From NCBI GenBank assembly GCA_905331475.1, contig CAJNYU010001875.1, positions 1 through 64,000 on the forward strand: a stretch of DNA of 64,000 nucleotides. Reading direction: 5' to 3'. The stretch comes from Rotaria socialis. Its lineage: Eukaryota; Rotifera; Eurotatoria; Philodinida; Philodinidae. A program made the translations under genes and the position numbers. The notes under the pieces are model-generated. The model was not told the origin of the DNA. It made no database searches and saw only the letters and a program-made list of their open reading frames with translations. Below are positions 44,040-59,597 of the stretch, one piece after another (positions within the stretch are counted from its first letter, which is position 1; every line of letters starts with the position of its first letter).

Positions 44040-47000
44040 TCAACGTTGAACAAGTTGTGTAAGTAGAGCATTGGTAGTATTGATTGCTGCAATGACTTGT
44101 TCGAGTAGACGATTTTGTCGACGTTGTTCAGTAATCATGGCTGTGAAATTATCATTAGAAGTACTATCAATTGGCTTTTCTTGGAAAGAAAATGGTTTAG
44201 TCTCGGCATTCAATTTAATCGACGAATTTGAAGTAGTAATTGGTGGTGGTGCCGGTAAATACTCACTATGATTTGTTTCAACAAATCGTTTGGACTCTTG
44301 GGCCTTTGGATGCACTGGTATTGATACTGGACGGATATCTAAGCAAAAAAATAGTATGGCAAAAAAACATCGTTCTCCAAACTTACTCTCTTTAAATGTT
44401 CGTGATACATTTTCATCAACTACTGGTGTTGGCGTAGCCAATTTAGTGACAGGTTGTTGAATCGATTCAACAGACTCTTTGACTACCTTTAATTTATAAA
44501 AAAAAAGAAGTTAAACTATCTTTTATATATTATCAACAATAACAAACTTCATTGATTATTGGTGGAACTTGTGCTTGTTGCTCTTTCTTTTGACGTAATT
44601 CTACGATGCATTCTGTAAGAGATTTTCCACTGTTGATTAAGTCAACTGAATAAAGATCTTGATTTTTGCCAAGAATTTTCATATCCAGTCGAGCTGTTTC
44701 AAAATCTCGTAAAAGTATATAACGTTCTTCATTAGTTAATTTAATATTAGCTAATTTAATTTGTACACTTTGCCATGGAATATTTCGTATAACATCTGGA
44801 CATTCGCTAAGACGATCCATTGAAACAACCTCCTCATTACCAAAATCAACAAAATATACATGAAATCCTTTTTCTAAAAATACAAAGATTTTTTTCCTTG
44901 AAAAAGAAAACAACATCTTGGAAAATATACCAGAAACATTTAGAATCCATGCTCGATACCAAAGATCATCACCGTCATATTGTGCACAAACAAGCATATT
45001 TGCTTCTGGTTGTTTTGTCAATGGTTGTTTATTTATATTCCAATCTTTGAGTAGATTCATTATTGTCGGAAGACAATCGCGCATTAATAGTACATGAAAA
45101 CATTCAGGTTCTGTATCGACTGTTGTTAATTGTACAGAATGAATTTCTGTCGGATTCATTTCAGGTTTATTTCCTTCGAAACTCATGACTTCATTGCCTG
45201 AAGCTTTTGAAATCTTTACAAAATAAAATAAAAATTCTTTGCAAAAAGTTCTATAAAGATATTATTATCTATTACTATTTCTGCTGCTGCTGTTGGTTGT
45301 GGTAATATAGCACGTATTTCAGCATTTAAATTTCGTTTACCTAAATTGAGTTGAACATATGGAGCACCATTTTCAATACGCAGTACAGTCATTTCAAGTT
45401 TAAGATCAAGAACTAAAATATCAGATAAATTTTAAATCGTATATTTCCAATCAAATTTCTTTACCGAGTATTTCAAGTATAGCATTGGTTTGTTCATCAG
45501 ATGGTTTATTTTCTGTTGGTACTTCATCCAAAATGCATTTAACACATAGAACAGGATCTTTATAATATCTAAATAATCAGAGACGAAATGATTTAGACAT
45601 AATATTAAGCAGTATCAAAGAATTAATTATAGGCAATAAATACTTACTCATTTGGCAGTGGACGAATTTCAAGAATCGAATCACACCATCCAGTATTTCC
45701 CCTAATTTGAAGTTTCATATAAAACAAAATCAAAGACAGAATAAATCAATTTTTACCAATCAACGTATTGAACATGAACACGATTTTCATCAATTTCTAA
45801 TATACGAGCTCGATACCAATCACCATTGAAAAGTGCAGCACAACATTGGCCAACAACTAATCTAATTAAAAAGAAAAACAATTGATTCTTCTTTTTGTAG
45901 AACTCTTTTATGAGAGGTGACTTTAATAGCAACGATAGTTGTCATACAAAAAAAATAACATTCTCAGCTTACAATCTATATTTCTTACTTTGATGTATAA
46001 GAATTAGATTGAATTTTTGTTAGTTGTTCATGTTTATTCATTTGTGTTATCAGTAATGTTGCATTCACATAATCATCTAATGTTGCTGCAAATATTATAT
46101 TTGGTACTTCAAGATTTGATAAATAAACACAATAATTTTTATTTATTACAAATGAATCATGTTCGCGAATATTCATTATTGGTTCTAAATAATAATAATA
46201 ATAATAATAATAGTTTGTTTTTCAATCACTTTGAAAACTATATATTATGTCTACCGTTGCATAATTGATCTTTTTCATTTTCTTGTTCAATATTTGTACT
46301 ATTCCATAATGGTTTATTACTATTTACTAGTGTATCTGATTCATTCGTATTCGATGATGTACCAATCTGTTTGAATTGTATTTTATCTGTTGGAGAATGT
46401 TCACTTGCTGCTGGTCGAAAACCACTAAATCGATTTTGAAAACTAGGTGATGATGTGCGACTAATGTTTTCGTTTAAATCACCACTACTACGACTGTAAA
46501 ATGTGTAAAGTTTGTAAAAACAAATTTTCAATCAAAAAGTTTTACTAACAATCCATTTTGCGGTCGCTCAGTATTGGTATTACCCGATCGTGCCTTAAAG
46601 AGAAAGAGACTTCTTTTTATTGCCTCTATTAAATATTAAACAAGTGTTATTTTACTGATGAATGATTAACACGTAAAGTAAATCGATCAATAGAAAAATT
46701 GTTCATAGTCTCAACAGCTTTAATACAACTTTCTTGTTCAGCAAAATTAACAAACCTAAAAGTAATTTTTGCAAAGAATTAATACATAAAATAAAAGCTA
46801 AAATTATAAATTTTATTTACCCACAACCACCATCAAAATTTAGATTAGTTGGTAGAACTTTACTTGATACAATACGACCAAATTTTGAAAAAAGTTCTTC
46901 AAGTTGACCCTACAAAAAATCACTAGACATGAAAACATAATTCTAAATGAAAAATTTTACTTCATCATAATTTTTTGGCAAATTTTTAACAATAATACTG

Positions 47001-47082
47001 TTGATGCGTCTTTAATTAAAATTTTATTTTCAATTAAATCTTAAGATATTTATCTTTTAATTTACCTAGCGTTATCGTTCAT
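44040..47082 (-). CDS. RRM plus double Tudor-domain protein
   Basis: Fifteen exons join in frame from ATG 47082 to TGA 44042-44040 and code 711 residues. Residues 6-85 are an RNA-recognition motif (RINSIIVKNLPKNYDE, KFGRIVSSKVLP, CGFVNFAEQESCIKAV). A Ser/Asn-rich linker follows. Tudor 1 is at about 215-330 (GQCCAALFNGDWYRARILE, VHVQYVDWGNTGW) and Tudor 2 at about 400-530 (VCAQYDGDDLWYRAWI, HVYFVDFGNEEVV), each inside an extended-Tudor layout; the tail ends in a coiled coil (EQRRQNRLLEQVIAAIN). Extended Tudors bind dimethyl-arginine on Piwi proteins, so a piRNA or germ-granule role is likely (inference). TDRD10 also pairs RRM with Tudor, but that is shorter; orthology is not settled. Largest introns are under 150 bases. 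Confidence 0.85.
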
Positions 47083-47591
47083 TGTTGAACTTTGATTTTA
47101 TGTTATGTAAAAACTGGGGAAAAACTGATGTTAAATATACCACGATAGAGGTACATACATATGCAAGATACATAGAGAGAGGGAAAAAATTTATTGTAGA
47201 ACGAGTCAATAACTGGATTGGTTAAGTCTTACCAAACCAAATGAATCATGATCAACTTAGTAAAAAAAAGAAACAAAAACGAGAAACCTACACGTTGCAT
47301 AGATATTTTTCAGCTTCGTTTTTCTCAACACAACATCTGACTACACACTTTGTAGCATTTTTTTTTCAAGGCAAATCAATTAGCGACAGCTGTAGCATGT
47401 TTTTTGATGATATAAGAGAGAAAAAACCGCAGCTAACAACCAAACTTTATTTCTTTATATATTCTTGTTTATAGGCACACGAGAAAGAGAGGTACTGCTT
47501 AAAATTTTATTTATTTATGCAAAAATATTCGATACGTTATCTTTATAGATTATTCTTTTCCCTCTTTTTTTCAAATACATATTATTTTATA
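47083..47591. promoter_or_regulatory. divergent promoter region, RRM-Tudor / lunapark
   Basis: The 509-base interval separates two start codons pointing apart, so both promoters must lie here. It is AT-rich with a CTTTATA/TTATTTAT background; no specific element is identified. The plus-strand open frame at 47241-47474 is not supported. Confidence 0.5.
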
Positions 47592-49660
47592 ATGTCTTTT
47601 TTCAATCGGCTATTTAAATTTCGAATATTCGTATGTCAAATTTTTTGTTTCATTTGATTCCAATAAAGAAAAAAGAATTTAATCTTATAGAAATTTCGTT
47701 CGACTCTTTCCGAAGAACTCGAAGATCTTCACACAGTACGATTTACCTTTTATTTTGTGAATAAATTCATATATTTTAACGGATATGTTTACCCCTAGGA
47801 GTCACTCAATTTACAGCAAAGTTTAATTCACACCCGTCTACTACAACGAAAATGGACTAAATTATTTGCCATCTATGCTTTAGTGGCGTATCTAATTTTG
47901 AACATTGTTTATTTCACTTTTTTTCTTTCAAATGATAATATCATTCGCATTTATGCCGCTGGAATTTCTCTAACAGTTGGAGCTCTGTAAGTAGTTTTTT
48001 ATTCGGACCTGACGGCAAATTCTCAATATTTATTACTATTTAAAATACACAAGGCTCTATGGACTGTATCGACTTATCTGCTGGTATTTTCGTACTATCA
48101 TTCAAATGAAAGGTCAGTAGTTTCTGAGAATATTAGAATAGAAAATTTTTTCTTTCTACTTTTATAGAAGATCGATTAGCATTGTTCAAAGATCGGAAAC
48201 AAGAATTAGTAAGAGTATCTTCCATAATAAATATCTTTTCTATGAGATAAATATTTTTAGATTGAAGAAGTGAAAAATAAAGAAACATACGCAGTAGCAA
48301 AAACTATATTAGAAAAATATGGCGAAACAATAACAGCTGACTTTCAATTACCACCACAACCGACAGAATCTATAAATAGAGGTATGTTGAGAAATAAACA
48401 CTCTTTACATTTCCACTACAATATAAACCACATACAAGAATTCGATGACATTCATTTTTCTTAATTCTATATAGATCTACGCCAACGTGTAACAGTAAGA
48501 CCAACAGTACCCGGTTCAGACAAACCTGTTGTCTCTGGTAGAACATTCTTGTTATCAAAATAAAACGTCAACTATAAATGTTATTTTAGTGGCACCACCT
48601 AATATTGGTAGATTAGAAAACTTTACTCCGCAAGTTTCTGAACAACAAGGACCAAATAATGTACCTGGTACGGATTTTTTTTTATCGATATTATATTTAA
48701 AAAATTCTAATTACGATTCGTATTTAGTAAAGAATATACCTGGTAGATTACCACGAGCAATTTTACCACCCAAACGAACATTTTGGGGATCAATCCTTGA
48801 TTTTATAGTTGGCGATGGTCCATCAAAACGGTGAGATAGTTATGTTTTATATATTTGTTTCTAATATAAATTCACGATTGGCTGGAGTTTTGCCTATTGT
48901 AGTTTAATTTGTGACGAGCGTTTGCATGAACGATGGAAATTTCGATTTCGGTAGACAATTATTAAAATATAGGACTAGGGCTTTGTTTTTGTATCATATA
49001 CATTCAATGGGTTTAAGGATTCATCATTTGCTTTGATTATTTTCTTTCCAAGAAAAATAAAATATATATGCATCTAATCAATTCTTTTCTTTCATTTAGT
49101 TATGCATTAATCTGCAAAAATTGTAATAGTCACAATGGTTTGTTATTTGCTTCAAGTACTTCGATATTTGAAATAATTTCTCTTTTCTTCTTTTTTTCGT
49201 AGGCATGGCATTGGAAGAAGAATTTGAATATTTAAGTAATATCTTCGTGGATGATTACCTATCAAATATTGACTTTCGTTTATCTTCTAGCTTTTCGCTG
49301 TGCCTATTGTAATTATTTAAATAGTGCTCATAAGCAAAAACCAGTCTTTCTCGATAATACTATTGCTCAACCGGCAACGACCAGTCAACCAGAGAATGAA
49401 TCTACTGTTGAACGTATGGTATCATCTTCTTCAGAGTCATCTATAACCAACGAAGGTATTCATTTTGTTCTTTCTTCTATTGGCGTACTATTGAAATGTT
49501 GATGTGTTTATTAGACAATGATACAGGTTTGAATCCAACGCATCGATCTGTTCGTATTCCAGACCCCGACGACGATATCGATGCATCTCGATCTCGTTCA
49601 CCGTCAGCTGAAAATCGACAAGAACAGCAGCCAACACCATCGCCATCAGAAGAAAATTGA
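47592..49660 (+). CDS. LNPK: lunapark, ER three-way-junction protein
   Basis: Thirteen exons, 372 residues: 47592-47630, 47691-47735, 47799-47986, 48054-48112, 48168-48208, 48261-48381, 48475-48537, 48590-48667, 48728-48830, 49100-49137, 49203-49235, 49291-49455 and 49515-49660. Lunapark stabilises three-way junctions of the tubular ER network. Seen: an N-terminal coiled coil (SEELEDLHTESLNLQ), two membrane spans around residues 48-100 (FAIYALVAYLILNIVYF; YGLYRLICWYF), then KETYAVAKTILEKYG, a proline-rich part, and the C4 zinc finger ALICKNCNSHNGMALEEEFEY plus FRCAYCNYLNSA, with both CxxC pairs intact. The C-terminus is Ser/Pro-rich and acidic. Intact frame. Confidence 0.92.
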
Positions 49661-50070
49661 TCGAAAATAAATACATAAATAACAGCTCTATTTATTTCTG
49701 CCTGTGATCAAGCCTTGCCATTATTCACACTTGTGCAATAGCTCTGCGTTTTATGTTTATTTATTTTATGAATCAAAAAATATTATTAGCATACCGAACA
49801 ATAAATTTCTTTTTCTTTTTTGTTTTTAATTACTGGTGGTTATTCCTCTGATTTTTATTTTTTTCTGCCTTGTGAAATAAAATGACAATTTAATCTTCCT
49901 AACGGACATGAGTCATCTGTATGATGCAATCTTATTCACATTGCATCGTCGAACAACAGGAATGCATCAATATATATAACCATATAGGAAAACTACTACT
50001 ATCTTGTATAGTTTCACGAAAAAAAAATCGAAAAGTAAATTTTTTCCGTAAATTTTGTTTTCTTTAAATA
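49661..50070. other. intergenic, lunapark 3' / KARS 5'
   Basis: Contains aataaa-type signals near 49877 and the promoter side of the lysyl-tRNA synthetase gene; nothing else recognised. Confidence 0.4.
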
Positions 50071-52737
<2,667 letters not shown>

Positions 52738-53270
52738 TCACTAAGAACCTACTTTCTATTATAATTAATGTGTGACACGTTCATTTTTTTTTGTGAAATA
52801 AAAGTTCTCTTAAGAAATTTTCAAACAGGGACTAAACTTCTCCGAATTATATTTTTTGTAGACTACGCTGCTACTATATAATATTTGGTGGCCATCGTAA
52901 AATAAACAAAAATTAGTTTGATCTTCTATACTGAGCAATAATATTTAATCTTCAAATATTTTCCTGTTTTTTTATTATTATTCTTGTTTATCAATCAATT
53001 ACTGATTCTTCGAAAAAATATTGTTTACGCTTATTTTATCTCATCATATTTCTTTTTTCAGTCTCAGTCGTATGTTTACGCACAAAAAAAACTAATCAAA
53101 TCAATTGATTATTAAATCAAATAATCATCAGTAGTAGAAATAACGGGAATGAACTCCAAGAACAAGGTTATCACGACATACAATTAAATATTCTAGACAT
53201 GAAATATTAATAAAAGACTTTCTTTGAAATTATTTATACGAAATTTGATAGTTTTCTGTCTACGTTTTAG
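52738..53270. other. intergenic KARS / DMAC2L
   Basis: AT-rich spacer with aataaa near 52797-52802 soon after the KARS stop, a likely poly(A) signal. No gene. Confidence 0.45.
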
Positions 53271-54482
53271 ATGGCAACAATTCTAACTCGACGTTTAACA
53301 TCGAATATTTCATTGTCTAATCATAATCGACAAATATGGAGTTGGCTTAATTCAGTTTGGAATAAGTAAAATAGATTAATCTATTTTCAGAGTGAATTTA
53401 TGCCACGCCTTGATAATATCCTAATTATATCAAAATAGAGATGCGTGCATCACATATTTAGCGTAAATTTATATTTCTTGATAAATGCTGAAATGACAAG
53501 TTAATCATAAACAGCAAATGCAAGTAACTTTTGAAAGATTGAAACAAATGCTACGTTATTATGATCTATGAAAATATGAGAAAAACATGTTCTAGGAAAT
53601 AGTTAGTTATTCTCAGATTTTTATTTAATCATAGATATTAGAACGATCATGTGTTTCTTTTTAATTATCTATTGGTCAGATATCTATATAAAGCCAACAA
53701 ACGTTTCTTATATCTAAATGATTTACGCGGGTAGAAGTGAAGTCGGAAATTTCTGAAGTTGGCAATTTTATTTTTGTTTCGTTTAAAAATAATAATTTTC
53801 TATAGATACGATCGACAGCGCGTTCAAGAAATCGGCCCCGATCGTGCGTGTGCTGAATGGTTATTACGATGTAGTGGTTCAGTACGATTTAAAAATAGAA
53901 ATTCCATCACATCCGATTATAATGCTATACCATCTGGCACGCCTGAGCAATTAAAAGTCGAAGAAATTCGTGCTGTTAAAGCTTGTATTACGACTGATGG
54001 ATTTGCTTATTTAGGTTATTTAATAGATAGAAATTTTCCGTCGCATAGAACTTATTTTTATTTTTGAATAGATGGATTAAGTGAAGTGAAGAAAATTCAC
54101 TTAGAAAAATGTGATCTAATTGGTGATGGTATGTGTTTCGATTTCGAACATTGAAAAATCATGAGCTCATTTTTAGGTTCTATAATACGATTTAAAAAAA
54201 TCGGTAATACATTAGAATCGATTGCATTAATTGATCTCGTTAAAATAAGTGACGATGGTCTTGGCAATTTAACTGATTTGAAGTATGAGAATTTACAATT
54301 GTATTTTATTAATATAAAAATTCATATAATTTTTTAGAAATTTAAAACAAATCGTTTTGTCTCGTTTACCCGGCATTAAAAATCGTGAGGGCATAATTAA
54401 ATTATTGAAAAATGAATTACCAAAATGTACTGTTAATTATGATGATGATTATCCACCTGCTCCTGAACTCCAAGATAAATAA
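53271..54482 (+). CDS. DMAC2L: DMAC2L / ATP synthase subunit s-like (factor B)
   Basis: Five exons (53271-53365, 53806-54014, 54072-54128, 54177-54282, 54338-54482) give 203 residues, the usual length. The family is a leucine-rich-repeat-like mitochondrial protein linked to ATP synthase (coupling factor B). Matching landmarks: a Arg-rich leader (ILTRRLTSNIS), IWSWLNSVWNKYDRQRVQEI, GPDRACAEWLLRCSGSVRF, YNAIPSG, then LRR-like strands KKIHLEKCDLIGDG, ESIALIDLVKISDDGLGNL and LKQIVLSRLPGI. Intron 1 (440 bases) is longer than the rest. Frame intact. Confidence 0.88.
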
Positions 54483-54494
54483 TCGATATACTTA

Positions 54495-54496
<2 letters not shown>

Positions 54497-54531
<35 letters not shown>
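54497..54531. repeat. (AT)n microsatellite
   Basis: About 17 AT units just after the DMAC2L stop codon, in the spacer to the convergent SNAPIN-like gene. Confidence 0.95.
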
Positions 54532-54533
<2 letters not shown>

Positions 54534-54564
54534 TGTCTTGTTTATTTCATAGAAATAAAATTTA

Positions 54565-55038
54565 TCATGTCCTTGTTTTAGCTAATGACACTTCCATTTT
54601 TCCTATGCGATCCTAAATAGAACAGAAGTAATGAATTCCATATACAAAAATATTTTATTTACCTCAATAATTTTTACATGAATATTAGCTTCAATTAAAC
54701 GTTGCCGTAATGCATGAATTCGTTTAATATACTCTTCTATTTCACGATCACCGGGACATTGTTTATAAAGCGTAGCTAATTCTAAATTAATAATAATTAA
54801 ACATAGATAATAAAAATTAATAAAAATCTATTCACCATCATTGATTGCTGTGAGACAATTTCCGACTGCATTTTGACGATGTCTGAAATAATAACAGGAA
54901 GAAAAAAAACAATAATATTTGTACTCCATGGAACAAAAAAATGGATTAAGTAACACACCGAACTTGTTCTACAGCTCCATCAAATTCTTGAATGACAGGC
55001 ACAAGAAAATCGACGAAATCATTTGGAATTGTTGACAT
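54565..55038 (-). CDS. SNAPIN: SNAPIN-like BLOC-1/BORC subunit
   Basis: Four exons (55038-54959, 54882-54836, 54781-54663, 54612-54565) give 97 residues. The pattern FVDFLVPVIQEFDGAVEQVR near the start, followed by an amphipathic helical run (DELATLYKQC, IEEYIKRIHALRQRLIEAN) and GKMEVSLAKTR at the end, fits the SNAPIN/Pallidin coiled-coil subunit found in the lysosome-positioning complexes BLOC-1 and BORC. It is shorter than human SNAPIN (136), missing the N-terminal extension and C-terminal tail. The gene is convergent with DMAC2L (about 80 bases apart) and divergent from the RNF gene. Sequence similarity is modest, so other small coiled-coil proteins remain possible. Confidence 0.65.
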
Positions 55039-55326
55039 TCTTTTCAATTTATATAATTTGACACTAATAAGTACGTTCTTCTTTATATTCTTTTCTTTTA
55101 CATTACGTTATGAGTTCATTTCTATTGGTTGGTCTATGAGTCGGAGGCTCATATCGATTATCAATGGCATGAACTAAACCAATAGTTGTTTTAAAGAAAA
55201 CAACGACAAACTTCTAGGCAAAAAAAGACGATCTTAATCAAACTAATTGCTTTCTTAAGTTCTCAATATATATAATTATAGTTATAAATCCTTTATTTTA
55301 TTAGTTCGTTTTAGATATTTATTTAA
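55039..55326. promoter_or_regulatory. short divergent promoter, SNAPIN-like / RNF
   Basis: Only 288 bases separate the two start codons, so the promoters of both genes lie here and may be shared. No specific element can be named. Confidence 0.55.
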
Positions 55327-56132
55327 ATGGCATCGATAGAAGAGACTTCTGCCGATAATTCTAATATACCACCACCATCGTCAGGTAATGATGACGATAA
55401 GAAATCATCGACAAATAACGATAAAGACTCGGGTTTTGAATGCAATGTAAGTTTTCGATCGATCGTCATTCTCACGGGACACTAAAATTCTGTATTTAGA
55501 TATGTCTTGAAACAGCTCGTGATGCTGTTCTTTCACTTTGTGGTCATTTATTTTGTTGGCCATGTATTCATCAATGGCTTGAAACTCGTGCTCACAATCC
55601 AACTTGTCCCGTATGTAAGAGTGGAATATCACGTGAAAAATTAGTGCCTATCTATGGAAGAAATTCTCCACAAACTGATCCAAGGTTGATTTTTTTTCTT
55701 GAACGAGTCTCCTGTGATTTGTCATTCATATATATCTATACTTAGAAACACTACACCCCCTCGACCAGCCGGCACAAGGCAAGAACCTCGTCGAAATCGA
55801 GTAAGTGCGATACGATAGGAAATTCATTAAAAGATAAATTTCAATTTATTTAGAGTTTTGGATTTGGTGATGGTGTGAATTTTCAAATGTCGTTTGGTGT
55901 TGGTGCTTTTCCATTTGGTCTATTTCAAACAACATTTGCAACGAATAATCACGATCATCAATATACTCCACGTAGACATGCGTTTTTTTTTTAGACTAGA
56001 ATTCGATTCTAAACAATTATTTTATTGATTTTAGCACCACCTGGTACGCCTGAACGGTATCACCATGATATGTTATCAAGAATATTTCTAGGAATTGCAT
56101 TAGCTGTCATTTTGTTCATTATTTTTAATTGA
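55327..56132 (+). CDS. RNF185: RNF5/RNF185-like ER E3 ubiquitin ligase
   Basis: Five exons (55327-55446, 55500-55684, 55746-55800, 55854-55971, 56035-56132), 191 residues, the family's usual length (RNF185 192). It is a membrane-anchored RING E3 acting in ER-associated degradation. After a Ser/Asp-rich start, the C3HC4 RING reads [49 protein letters not shown] with all zinc ligands present. A Gly/Phe-rich region ([19 protein letters not shown]) follows, and the C-terminal span [15 protein letters not shown] anchors it, ending at the stop. RNF5 and RNF185 cannot be told apart here. Confidence 0.93.
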
Positions 56133-59100
56133 TCCTATGTTATTAAAACAAAAACAAGCATCTTAATTTATTTCTATTCTGCTCAAAATTCTTGTTTTTT
56201 TCTTTCGTCTGTATGTATTTTGATGTGCAAAGTAAAACGAAAAGAAGAATATTTATTAAAACACAGAAATAATTTTACCTCGGAATTCATATTTCCTTTT
56301 TTTTTTGGTATTTTTCATTTCTATAAACGTGTAAATATATATTAAAATAACAGTATTCATTATGAATATATTATTAACATTTCAGATAGTTTTAAAATTT
56401 TAGATTGAATTTCAATTTATGATCGAATGCAAAAACAAATTAATGAACGTAAATCTATTCAACTATTTCAGCATTTGTAATTAGTCTAGATCCATGAATC
56501 TCTATTCTCCTCTATCTTTACTCTAATAGTAATAAGTTTGATTTTCCATTATCTTAATTTGAATGCATGAAACGTAAGAGAAAATTTCGTATTTCTAAAT
56601 TGAATAGTTGAATTCTAGCAGATAAGCACTTATGTAAAGAGCTTAATATTATATTTATTTTAGGACGCGAGACAATTTCTCTTCGGTAGATTTTAACAGC
56701 ATGCTTATTCTTAAATGAAAAGACTACTTCGGGCGAAAAATGTATATGAATTAGATGCAAATCGAGGTCTATGGCAATGCAAAATGGAACTATCAGTATT
56801 TGATAGTTTTATGAGTGAGTTCTTATGAAACAAGATAGCTAGGTTATTTTTATGTTTTCTTCTACATGTTATTCTATCTACATTTTTTTTTCTTGGTTGC
56901 AGCTATCAAAATCTGCATCATAATCAGCAACGACGACATGCATTGGTATCATTTTCCCGGGCGTGTCATTTTTGTTTTGGATAGAATGATATTTTCGGCT
57001 CAAATGTTAAATTAAAAAAATAGTAGCTAACGTATCATAAACACACAGACTAAAAAGAAATGTATGTGACAATAATTAGATTGAGTAAGACTCTTAATAT
57101 AAGTCTATTTAAAATAAAAAGAAATGATGCTGTTAGATTATAATTAATAACAAGTTAATAAGACGAGTCGACAGTTGAAATAGTATATAGTCAAACAAAA
57201 TAAAGTTCTATATTGATCATTTAATCTCATGGTGAAACAACAAATACATAGTTAAAGTAATACAATCTGATTTGTTTCGAGACTAATTAGAATATTTGCT
57301 ATTTTATAATATTATTAATAGCACTCTTAAATATTTCATCAGTAATAAGTCATCTTCAAATTGATTACATTATTTTTTGTAAAAGTTGACTGCAGCATAT
57401 ACATTTCAGCGTAATTTATCTTTGTAAAAGAAACCTCCCAAAGGGAAAACCTGAATGTTGAAAATTATGTATGCCATCATTGAAAATCCAAACAGCAAAC
57501 ATTAATATTTCTGTATGCCATAGAAGTATAATGTTTTTAATCTTTTGTTAGTTTTCATTCGATTACACATTTATAATTAATGTGGAAAAGAAACCTATTT
57601 TTGTTTTAGTTACGGCTATTTATTAAACTGAAAAGAGAGAACTCCGGTTCGAATATAACCAATGAGAATTTTCTCGCAACAAATTTCTTCATATACGCGT
57701 AGGTTTACGCATTGATTTTGTTTCTATGTTCTTATGTATTTAAAAATAAGTAATTCCAAGCGACTTGTGCTAAACGAGTCCGCTTATTCGATTGTAAATG
57801 GATGATTTCATTTTGATAAATATTGTACGCATGAAAATTGTTTTTTAGAAGGATTATTTCTTGTTTTGAGAGTCTACCATTTAATGTCAATGTTTTTTAT
57901 TTATATGAATGTGTAAACTAATTTTTATTGCGGAAATGAAGAAGCGCGTGAGACAACGATTCTTTTTCTTTGCGTTCACAATAAACAGACATAAAAATAG
58001 AATAGCATCTAGTTCATTGCCGATATCTATTGTCCTATGATAAACTAAAATAGGCAAAGAATGTCTTGTTTATTTTCTTTTTTTAAATTAGTCGAATCTG
58101 AGCAGTTTGACTAGTCATGTCATGTCATGCTATGAACTATTGGTCTCTTTCATTTAAAACTAGATCATTGTTCGCTATTATTACGTTTCCGTTTCTATTC
58201 GAGACGACGGAAGTTAAACTGCGTGAGAAACCACCGGTGGCAAAAACCTATATTTTCTTTTATGCGGCACATAATAAATACAAATATAATTATATTCTAA
58301 TAAGGGTCGCTATTCAAGAGACAATCATCGGTTGTAGAGATTAAAATTGTTAGATTTTCTACATGAGTAAAAAAAGTAGAAAATTGCTGAGATGCTAGCC
58401 GAAAAATAAGTATCGATCTATTTCCGTCTTCCTGAATCCTGAGCATTTGCGCATGTTTCTCGATTTTCCGTAACAAGCAAAAATAACGATGATATTGATC
58501 AAATATTAAAAGTATCAGGCGTCGGTTCCGTCCCACTATCGGATGTTGAAAGTTTTGTTCTACATTCATGATTGTTAATCTTTTCTCTCTACCTATATTT
58601 ATTTCACCTCATATCGGTTCTTATTAAGAGTGACACCAGGATTTTATTCTAATAATTTTATTGATAATCAACTGGAATAGATTTGTTTCTATTTTATTCA
58701 TTTTAAGATCTATGAAAGCAAAAGAAAAACATTCTGATGAACTTTTCGAACTGCTTCTTTTTTTTAATAATTTCTATACTTTTATAAAAGAAAAAGAAAA
58801 AGTATAGAACAATTTCCGTTTCTTTTTTTTCTTGAAAAAAACTTTTGCTTTTTATTATTTAAAAAGTAATAGAAACTGCAAAAATATATGCATGATTAAT
58901 TTTTTCCTACGCATCATCATCATTCTAAGTAACACGCATTCGTAGGCAAAGTTAGTTCATTGCCAAAAGGCGCAATGGCTATTCTGTTTCATCCTTCAAT
59001 TAGCATGCATCACTTTTTTACTTTTATATTTGTATCAACTATGGAAAACAAAACAAAGAAAAAAGTTTAGCTTCTGCGTGTGACAAATATCTATGCGTGT

Positions 59101-59597
59101 GAGACAAAATCTGCTCGATCTATTTATTAGATGACGTGAGAAAAGCCGAATAGTATTTTTGAATGCAATCGTGCATCGAAGTATGCCATGACATGCGGAA
59201 AAAAATAGGAAACAAATCATCATGTTGCCTATTTTCATCATCACTTTTTTTCTTTCTCTTTTTTTTTAGTTCTCATCCTAGTTGATTCAGTCATTCGAGT
59301 TGCTAGAAAGCGAACGAGAAATGGAAAGAGAACAGAAAATAGAGATGAAGGAAGAAGAAGAAGAAGAAGAAGAAGAAGTAGAAGTAGAAGTAGTAGTAGT
59401 AGAAGGAGGAACGTCTGGTAATACTTCTCTAGTGATTTTAGATGATCCACACATAAAGTATCTACAGTGACAGGCGACAACCGCCACGACAATACAATAG
59501 ATGTCTATTTTTTATTTTCAAACGTCGCAACACCTCATCTATTTATAAATATATCATTTTACATAAAAGTAATAATAACAATAATAAGTCAAGCAAA
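56133..59597. other. gene-poor 3.5 kb before PITPNM
   Basis: The only large gap in the right half. One weak two-exon candidate: ATG 56715 (MKRLLRAKNVYELDANRGLW) with donor after 56813 and a strong acceptor at about 56902 (tttcttggttgcag), ending about 57015; unrecognised, about 70 residues. A perfect 12-bp inverted repeat, ttctatactttt/aaaagtatagaa, sits at 58772-58808. The rest is AT-rich and featureless. Confidence 0.4.
59342..59402. repeat. GAA/GTA trinucleotide repeat
   Basis: (GAA)n followed by gtagaa and gta repeats. The long frames through it on both strands are products of the repeat and are not called as genes. Confidence 0.85.

Noticed and set aside
43465-44066. Two plus-strand ORFs downstream of the pyrophosphatase pseudogene
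   Set aside because: No domain, and the second overlaps the end of the RRM-Tudor gene on the other strand.
57645-57670. Possible tRNA T-arm ggttcgaatataacc
   Set aside because: Only a 4-bp stem, and no D-arm, anticodon arm or A-box at the proper distance upstream.
59241-59492. Overlapping ORFs on both strands with poly-Glu, poly-Leu or poly-Ser
   Set aside because: All are readings of one trinucleotide repeat in different frames.
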